Source of the DNA: Metapseudomonas boanensis
GTDB lineage: Bacteria; Pseudomonadota; Gammaproteobacteria; Pseudomonadales; Pseudomonadaceae
Assembly: GCF_018704125.1 (NCBI RefSeq)
Contig: NZ_JAGTIS010000003.1
Coordinates: 186,001-250,000, forward strand
Direction: 5' to 3'
DNA: 64,000 nucleotides
Numbering within the stretch: the stretch's first letter is position 1; each line of letters opens with the position of its first letter. Made by a program: the position numbers and the translations under genes. The notes beneath the pieces were generated by a model. The model was not told the origin of the DNA. It saw only the letters and a program-made list of their open reading frames with translations, and searched no databases. Below, piece by piece: positions 57,550 through 64,000 of the stretch.

Positions 57550-58493
57550 TTCAGCTTCTCCGCCACGCGCATGACGGCGCTACGCGAGCGTGGGTTGGCC
57601 TTGAGTTCTTCTTCCGAGGCGTACTGAGGTTTGCCAAGCAGCTTCAGGCGCGGCTCGAAGGCGGCCAGACGAATCGGCAGGTCGCGCGGCAATTTGTCCG
57701 CCTCCCCCTTGGCGTGCTTGCGCATGAACTGTTTGACGATCCGGTCCTCCAGCGAGTGGAAGCTGATCACCACCAGACGGCCACCCACGGCCAGCGCCTC
57801 GAGCGCCGACTCAAGCCCGCTCTCCAGATCCCCCAATTCGTTATTGACGTGGATACGGATGCCCTGAAAAGCACGAGTGGCCGGATTCTTGCCCTTCTCC
57901 CAGGCCGGGTTGGCGGCACTGAGCACTGCAGCCAGATCGGCGGTACGCTCGAAGGGTTTCTCCTGGCGCCGCTGCACAACCGCACGCGCCATACGCCTGG
58001 CAAACCGCTCCTCGCCGTAATCCTTGAGTACCCGGGCGATTTCTTCTTCAGTGGCGCTGGCAATCCACTGCGCAGCACTGACGCCGCGATCTGGGTTCAT
58101 CCGCATGTCGAGCGGACCATCGTTCAGGAAGCTGAAGCCGCGCTCCGGATCATCCAACTGAGGGGAAGAGACGCCGAGATCCAGGAGTACGCCGTCCACT
58201 TTCCCCTGCAAGCCGCGTGCGCCGACCTCATCCCCCAGCTCAGCAAAGCTGCGCTGCACAATGACAAAGCGGCCGTCATCGGCCGCCAGCGCTTGACCCG
58301 CTGCGATGGCTTGCGGGTCTTTATCGAAGCCCAGCAAGCGCCCGTCGGGGCCGAGCTTTTCAAGAATCAGCCGACTATGCCCGCCACGCCCAAACGTGCC
58401 GTCCAGATAACAGCCATCCGCACGCAGGGCGAGAGCCTCTACTGCTTCATCGAGCAGTACGGTGATATGGCGGAAGCTGCTGATCGTACTCAC
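57546..58493 (-). CDS. rsmH: 16S rRNA (cytosine1402-N4)-methyltransferase
   Basis: A 315-residue SAM enzyme (formerly MraW) methylating N4 of C1402 in the 16S rRNA P site. Motif I is [17 protein letters not shown], and [22 protein letters not shown] and [15 protein letters not shown] are family blocks. It overlaps mraZ by four bases and ftsL by four. RsmI, which methylates the ribose of the same nucleotide, is encoded 1.2 kb away. Confidence 0.98.
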
Positions 58494-58945
58494 AGGATTA
58501 AGTCACGTAGTTCGCCCGGCAGACCGCCAGGCTGTTTAATTGCCATGAGGTCCGCCTCGGAAATCGCATTCCAGGCATCCTCATCCCAAAGTTGAAATTT
58601 GTTCAGTTGACCGACCAGCATCGCCCGCTTATCCAGCCGAGCGTACTCTCGCAGCCGCGGCGGAACCAGAAAGCGGCCGGCACTATCAAGCTCCAGGTCC
58701 ACGGCATTGCCGATCAGCAGGCGTTGCAGGCGGCGAGTTTCCTCGCGCAGAGAGGGCAGCTCCCGAAGCTTCGCTTCGATGAGCTCCCATTCAGGCAGGG
58801 GGTAAACAGTCAAGCAGGGGTCTACAGCGTCGATGGTCACGATGAGCTGCCCAGCACAACGCGACACGAGCTCATCGCGATACCGACTTGGCATCGCAAG
58901 GCGCCCCTTTGCGTCGAGACTGATGGCGTTGGCTCCGCGAAACAC
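58490..58945 (-). CDS. mraZ: transcriptional regulator MraZ
   Basis: A 151-residue ring-forming DNA-binding protein that represses the dcw cluster, including its own gene. It has two AbrB-like halves, each with a DxxxR motif: Asp11-Arg15 in [14 protein letters not shown] and [14 protein letters not shown] in the second half. It is the first gene of the cluster. Period-10 TGGG boxes lie between its promoter and ATG, as expected for autoregulation. Confidence 0.97.
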   Translation of the reverse strand: MFRGANAISLDAKGRLAMPSRYRDELVSRCAGQLIVTIDAVDPCLTVYPLPEWELIEAKLRELPSLREETRRLQRLLIGNAVDLELDSAGRFLVPPRLREYARLDKRAMLVGQLNKFQLWDEDAWNAISEADLMAIKQPGGLPGELRDLIL

Positions 58946-58986
58946 GGCTGCGCTCCCCCTTTGAGTGGCTTTCCCTGCCTATAACT

Positions 58987-59010
58987 CCCACTTTTACCCA
59001 CTTCACACCA
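58987..59010 (-). promoter_or_regulatory. MraZ operator
   Basis: On the minus strand: TGGT, six bases, TGGG, six bases, TGGG, at ten-base spacing (complements at 59007-59010, 58997-59000 and 58987-58990). The known E. coli operator is three TGGGN repeats with five-base spacers. One repeat has a mismatch. It lies just downstream of the -10, well placed for repression. Confidence 0.8.
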
Positions 59011-59019
59011 CTTCTGCAC

Positions 59020-59049
59020 ACTATAGGAATGCGCCCACCCCACAGTCAA
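59020..59049 (-). promoter_or_regulatory. promoter of the mra/dcw cluster
   Basis: TTGACT (complement of 59044-59049), 18 bases, TATAGT (complement of 59020-59025): a good sigma-70 promoter about 75 bases before the mraZ ATG and directly before the MraZ boxes. Confidence 0.75.
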
Positions 59050-59262
59050 GGCGGGCAAAAGGGGAAAACTCCTTACAGGACGGCAATTTAGCGAGCAAAG
59101 AAGGGGATTGGGGAGGGATTATCGGAAGCGAATCAAAGGTAAAGTTCAGCCAGCTCAAGAAGCTGAATTTCAAACTTAAAGTAGTTTGTTAAGAGTAAGA
59201 TCTTTTCGGTATTTCAACGACATGAAACGGAGCGAGGCAGATTTAAAGCGGGAGGAAGAGAG
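59050..59262. other. spacer between rnpB and the mra promoter
   Basis: Lower-GC DNA without coding potential. A weak hairpin (TTCAGC...GCTGAA near 59145-59167) followed by poor T tracts on the minus strand is the only terminator candidate for rnpB. Confidence 0.4.
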
Positions 59263-59618
59263 GAGAGTCGATCTGTAAGCCGGGTTCTGTCGTGGACAGT
59301 CATTCATCTACGGCTGCCATCACTGACAGCCTTTAGCAACCTACCCGAATCCGACGCGGGCCGCGCCAAGGATTCCTATTTGGTCTTGCTCCGAGTGGGG
59401 TTTACCTAGCCACGAACTGTTACCAGACGTGCGGTGCGCTCTTACCGCACCTTTTCACCCTTACCGGCGCTTACGCGCTTAGGCGGTTATTTTCTGTGGC
59501 ACTTTCCGTAGGCTTGCGCCTCCCAGGCGTTACCTGGCACTCCGCCCTATGGAGCCCGGACTTTCCTCCCTCTCAAAATCGTTAAACGAAATGAGACAGC
59601 GACTGTCCGATCGACTCT
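59263..59618 (-). ncRNA. rnpB: RNase P RNA, class A
   Basis: About 356 nt. The 5' end reads AGAGTCGATCGGACAGTCGCTG and the 3' end GGCTTACAGATCGACTCTC, which pair as helix P1. The universal blocks GAGGAAAGTCCGGGCTCCA, GGTAAGGGTGAAAAGGTGCG, CAGTTCGTGGCTAGGTAAAC and ACGACAGAACCCGGCTTA are present in order. It follows P. aeruginosa RNase P RNA closely, except in the P3 arm, where the loop is A/T-rich (CTCATTTCGTTTAACGATTT region). It processes tRNA 5' ends, including the two tRNA-Gln here. Confidence 0.97.
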
Positions 59619-59627
59619 CCGCTGCCA

Positions 59628-59656
59628 AGGTTAACGGCAGGCAGCACGAAGAACAA
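59628..59656 (-). promoter_or_regulatory. probable rnpB promoter
   Basis: TTGTTC (complement of 59651-59656), 17 bases, TAACCT (complement of 59628-59633), then nine bases to the RNase P RNA 5' end. The match is moderate, but position and spacing fit. It lies directly behind the rsmI stop. Confidence 0.5.
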
Positions 59657-59658
59657 GC

Positions 59659-60531
59659 TCACGGATCGGATTGTCGCTCCAACGCGGCCTGGTAGAGCAG
59701 GTTCTTGCGAACCCCGGTGATTTCAGCTGCAAGCGCGGCCGCCCGCTTCACTGGCATTTCACCCAACAGCAGATCGAGCACACGAAGCGCTTCAGCACTC
59801 AGGGCACCTTCGCCTTCGGGGGCCTGCCACCCCCCCACCAGAACGACGCACTCACCGCGCTGTTGATTAGAATCCGCAGCCACCCATTCGCACAACTGAT
59901 CCAGCGAAGCACCCTTGATGGTCTCGAATGTCTTGGTCAACTCCCTGGCCAGTACCGCAGGCCGCGCATCACCAAACACTGCACGCATTTCCTCGAGCGA
60001 CTCAAGCAGGCGATGCGGTGCCTCATAGAAGATCAGGGTACGAGGCTCTTCCTTGATCTGCTCTAGCCGCCCTCGACGGGCTGCGGCCTTGGCGGGGAGG
60101 AAGCCCTCGAAAATGAAGCGATCCGACGGCAACCCGGCCACTGACAGTGCGGCGACAACCGCGCAAGCGCCGGGAACCGGGACAACCGGAATCCCCGCCG
60201 CCCGAGCCTGGCGCACCAGATGAAACCCCGGATCGGAAATCAACGGTGTTCCGGCGTCGGAGATCAATGCAACATCCTCCCCTGCCTGCAGCCGGGCAAG
60301 AAAACGTCCACCTTGATCGCGCTCGTTGTGCTCGTGGCAGGCCGCCAGCGGTGTCTCGATCCCGAAATGCTGAAGCAAGCGAATCGAGTGCCGAGTGTCT
60401 TCAGCCGCTATCAATGCAACCTCGCGCAGGACTCGCAGTGCCCTGGCACTGATATCGTCCAGATTACCAATCGGCGTTGCGACCACGTAGAGGGTGCCTG
60501 GCGCACTACCAAGAGCAGAGGAAAGAGTCAC
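59659..60531 (-). CDS. rsmI: 16S rRNA (cytidine1402-2'-O)-methyltransferase
   Basis: A 290-residue tetrapyrrole-methylase-fold enzyme that methylates the ribose of C1402 in 16S r[22 protein letters not shown] begins the fold, followed by [23 protein letters not shown] and [19 protein letters not shown]. The start is GTG 60531 with GAGG six bases upstream; longer frames would add 90 residues of unrelated sequence antisense to lpoA. It is divergent from lpoA, as in E. coli, and is transcribed toward rnpB. Confidence 0.95.
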   Translation of the reverse strand: MTLSSALGSAPGTLYVVATPIGNLDDISARALRVLREVALIAAEDTRHSIRLLQHFGIETPLAACHEHNERDQGGRFLARLQAGEDVALISDAGTPLISDPGFHLVRQARAAGIPVVPVPGACAVVAALSVAGLPSDRFIFEGFLPAKAAARRGRLEQIKEEPRTLIFYEAPHRLLESLEEMRAVFGDARPAVLARELTKTFETIKGASLDQLCEWVAADSNQQRGECVVLVGGWQAPEGEGALSAEALRVLDLLLGEMPVKRAAALAAEITGVRKNLLYQAALERQSDP

Positions 60532-60652
60532 GAGACACCTCAGAAAATACTGAAAGCGCGCATTGTAGCCCGATTCACAGCAGCAACATCGCGCCCCATC
60601 AAGGGCTTGGGTACAATCCGCAACTTCTTTCAACGAGTATCGGGACCGATAA

Positions 60653-62464
60653 ATGATCGCCTGCCTGCGTCCGCTCTCCGCCCTCTGTCTCGCCGGCTTG
60701 CTTGCTGCATGCGCCAGCTCGCCTTCGTCCAGCCTCGGCGAACTGCCTCGCACGCCGCAGGCCAGCGTCGAACAGCTACTGCAGCAAGCAAGCGAGAGCA
60801 AACCTGAACAGGCCGCTCTGCTGCGCCTTTCCGCTGCCGACCTCGCCCTTCAACAACAAGACATCGGTCGCTCAGCACGAATCCTGGAGCAGGTGCCGAT
60901 GGAAGGCCTCAAGCCCGCCCAGCAGATTTTTGCCAGCACCCTGACCGCAGAACTGGCAATGGCCCGCAACCAGCCCAAGAGCGCGCTCAAAGCCCTGTCA
61001 CATCCAAGCCTCGAACGCCTCGCCGAACTTCCCGCCGAGCAGCAGGCACGCACTCAACTGGTGCGCGCTCGAGCACTTGAAGCTGACGGCCAGACACTGC
61101 CTGCGGCCCGCGAGCGAGTATTCATCGCCCCGCTACTGAGCGGCGAGGCCGCCACTTCCAACCACGAAGCAATCTGGGCCCTGGTCTCGAGCCTACCCGT
61201 CGACCAACTGCAGGCCAGCGACCAGACCGACCTGGCAGGATGGCTGGAACTTGCGCGCCTGACCAAAACCTCAGCAACACTCGTGGAACAACAGGCAGCC
61301 ATTGATAAATGGCGCGAGCAGAATCCTGATCACCCTGCCGCCAAGCAACTGCCCCAGCCCTTGGGCAAGCTGAAGGAAATCGCGGGACAACCATTGACCA
61401 AGATCGCCCTCCTGCTACCACAGGAAGGTCAGTTAGCATCCGTGGGACGCGCGCTGCGCGATGGCTTCATTGCCGCGCACTACCAAGCACAGCAAGGTAA
61501 CCAACCACAGCCGAGCATCAAGCTGTATGACAGCTCCAAGATGACCTCGCTGGATGAGTTCTATCGCCAGGCACAGGCCGACGGCATCCAATTGGTGGTT
61601 GGCCCGCTCGAGAAGCCCCTGGTCAAACAACTCAATGCCCGCGAGCAACTCCCCATTACGACCTTGGCCCTGAATTACAGCGATGCAGGCCAGGAAGGCC
61701 CCGCGCAGCTATTCCAATTTGGCCTTGCCGCTGAAGACGAGGCCCGTGAAGCAGCCCGACGCGCCTGGGCAGACGGCATGCGCAGCGCCGTAGCCCTGGT
61801 GCCCCGCGGCGAATGGGGTGACCGCGTCCTCAAGGCCTTCCAGCAGAGCTGGCAAGCTGAAGGCGGTCGCCTAATTGCAGCCGAACATGTTGACCAGCCT
61901 GTTGCGCTGGCGCAGCAGATCGCTGACCTGTTCCAACTCCGCCAAAGCGAAGCACGCGCGAAGCGCCTGCAGAGCACCCTCGGCACGCCGGTCGCAGCAC
62001 ATCCGACCCGTCGCCAGGATGTCGATTTCATTTTCCTCGCGGCGACGCCCCAGCAAGCCCAACAGATCAAGCCGACACTGGCCTTCCAATACGCGGGCGA
62101 CGTTCCTGTCTATGCGACCTCGCATCTTTATGCTGCCGGCAGTGACCAGTCCCAGTACCTTGACCTGAATGGCATTCGCTTCTGCGAAACGCCGTGGCTG
62201 CTGAACGGCAGCGACCCGCTACGCCAGCAAGTGGGAACCCAGTGGCCGCAAGCCGCCGGCAGCCTAGGCCGCCTCTACGCCATGGGTGCCGACGCATACC
62301 GGCTTGCGCCACGCTTGACGCAACTCAAGGCTCTTCCGGAGAGCAAGATCGACGGCCTCTCTGGCACCTTGAGCCTGAACCCGGCGCAACGAATTGAACG
62401 GCAACTCCCCTGGGCCGAATTCCGCGACGGCCAGGTACAACGCCTGGAAGACAGCGACTCTTGA
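60653..62464 (+). CDS. lpoA: penicillin-binding protein activator LpoA
   Basis: A 603-residue outer-membrane lipoprotein. The lipobox LLAAC places the lipidated Cys at residue 20. The N-terminal half (about 40-240) is TPR-like and the C-terminal half (about 250-590) has a periplasmic-binding-protein fold starting [20 protein letters not shown]. In E. coli LpoA activates PBP1A. In P. aeruginosa the main activator of PBP1A is called LpoA and belongs to this family. Its stop overlaps the TTG of yraN. An Ala/Gln-rich composition is visible throughout. Confidence 0.93.
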   Translation: MIACLRPLSALCLAGLLAACASSPSSSLGELPRTPQASVEQLLQQASESKPEQAALLRLSAADLALQQQDIGRSARILEQVPMEGLKPAQQIFASTLTAELAMARNQPKSALKALSHPSLERLAELPAEQQARTQLVRARALEADGQTLPAARERVFIAPLLSGEAATSNHEAIWALVSSLPVDQLQASDQTDLAGWLELARLTKTSATLVEQQAAIDKWREQNPDHPAAKQLPQPLGKLKEIAGQPLTKIALLLPQEGQLASVGRALRDGFIAAHYQAQQGNQPQPSIKLYDSSKMTSLDEFYRQAQADGIQLVVGPLEKPLVKQLNAREQLPITTLALNYSDAGQEGPAQLFQFGLAAEDEAREAARRAWADGMRSAVALVPRGEWGDRVLKAFQQSWQAEGGRLIAAEHVDQPVALAQQIADLFQLRQSEARAKRLQSTLGTPVAAHPTRRQDVDFIFLAATPQQAQQIKPTLAFQYAGDVPVYATSHLYAAGSDQSQYLDLNGIRFCETPWLLNGSDPLRQQVGTQWPQAAGSLGRLYAMGADAYRLAPRLTQLKALPESKIDGLSGTLSLNPAQRIERQLPWAEFRDGQVQRLEDSDS

Positions 62465-62829
62465 CTGAGAAACGCGCACGCGGGCAAGCGGCTGAATCGC
62501 TTGCCCGCCGCCACCTTGAAGCAAATGGACTGCGTCTGCTGTCCCAAAACTGGCTGTGCCGTCGCGGAGAGCTCGATCTGGTCATGCTCGACGGCGATAC
62601 AGTAGTATTCGCTGAAGTCCGCTACCGGCGACATGCTGGCTGGGGCGGCGCCCTCGAGAGCGTCGACGCCCGCAAGCGCGAAAAACTGGCATACGCCGCT
62701 CAGCAGTTCCTCCAGCAGGAACCCCGCTGGGCAAGATACCCTTGTCGATTTGATGTGGTCGCCATCGACTCAATGGACGGCGACACACCCCCGCGACTGA
62801 CCTGGCTGAAAAACGCCTTCGACACCTGA
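62461..62829 (+). CDS. yraN: YraN family protein (UPF0102)
   Basis: A 122-residue protein with a restriction-endonuclease-like fold. The motif pattern is GQAAESLARRHLEANG, then GELDLVMLDGDTVVFAEVRYR, which holds the D...ExR residues typical of the fold; nuclease activity has not been established for the family. The start is TTG 62461 ([11 protein letters not shown]), overlapping the lpoA stop by four bases, so translation is coupled. No better ATG or GTG exists before the conserved part. Confidence 0.9.
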   Translation: MTEKRARGQAAESLARRHLEANGLRLLSQNWLCRRGELDLVMLDGDTVVFAEVRYRRHAGWGGALESVDARKREKLAYAAQQFLQQEPRWARYPCRFDVVAIDSMDGDTPPRLTWLKNAFDT

Positions 62830-62845
62830 TCGGTCGCCCCACTGA

Positions 62846-63978
<1,133 letters not shown>

Positions 63979-64000
63979 TTGCTGGATCTAACAAAAAAGG

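Overview
The window is chromosomal DNA from a gamma-proteobacterium of the genus Pseudomonas. Gene content, gene order and protein sequences closely follow the P. aeruginosa/P. putida housekeeping map, and the RNase P RNA, paired tRNA-Gln genes and division/cell-wall (dcw) cluster are all of Pseudomonas type. GC content is high and most genes lie in tightly packed operons. There is no prophage, intact insertion sequence, CRISPR array or secretion island. Species cannot be fixed by reading alone.

Layout. (1) 1-8 kb: end of mqo, two small uncharacterised genes, a SulP/DauA-type transporter, a cupin gene, hpt, the upp-uraA uracil salvage pair and an MFS transporter. (2) 8-15 kb: hemH, an SDR-type epimerase, then a light-response/photorepair block: bacterial renalase, a broken Trp-rich TIGR02450 gene, a DUF523-DUF1722 protein, a MerR-type LitR/PplR-like regulator and photolyase. 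TGTACA boxes stand in front of the renalase and of the DUF523 gene. (3) 15-27.5 kb: pagL, murI-moeB-prmC-prfA-hemA on the minus strand; a TPR lipoprotein, lolB, ispE, two identical tRNA-Gln genes, prs, rplY, pth and ychF on the plus strand. (4) 27.6-41 kb: mscS, yajQ, a REC/degenerate-GGDEF regulator, panE, a sensor kinase, a PduO-type adenosyltransferase, a Nudix-ThiE fusion, a GST, argJ, secA and dciA, then a 710-base stretch with a REP-type inverted repeat and a decayed ISL3 transposase fragment. (5) 41-59 kb: lpxC and the full dcw cluster on the minus strand (read mraZ to ftsZ), with a recognisable mra promoter and MraZ operator. (6) 59-64 kb: rnpB, rsmI, lpoA, yraN, diaA and dolP.

How it works together. 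Most of the window builds the envelope: cell-wall precursors (murI, murA-independent mur genes, ddlB), septation (ftsL/I/W/Q/A/Z), lipid A (lpxC, pagL), lipoprotein placement (lolB) and lipoprotein PBP activation (lpoA). The rest is translation (prfA, prmC, pth, rplY, tRNA-Gln), salvage (hpt, upp, prs) and haem synthesis (hemA, hemH). Measured against the remembered P. aeruginosa PAO1 order, the left part (PA4640-PA4673 type) is joined to a PA4394-PA4426 type block between ychF and mscS, which looks like a rearrangement junction. The most interesting region is the 10.0-14.8 kb light/photorepair block. It has exact matches to the published PplR1 direct repeat, a regulator lacking the B12-binding histidines, a renalase and a possible thiopyrimidine desulfidase under apparent common control, and a pseudogenised member.
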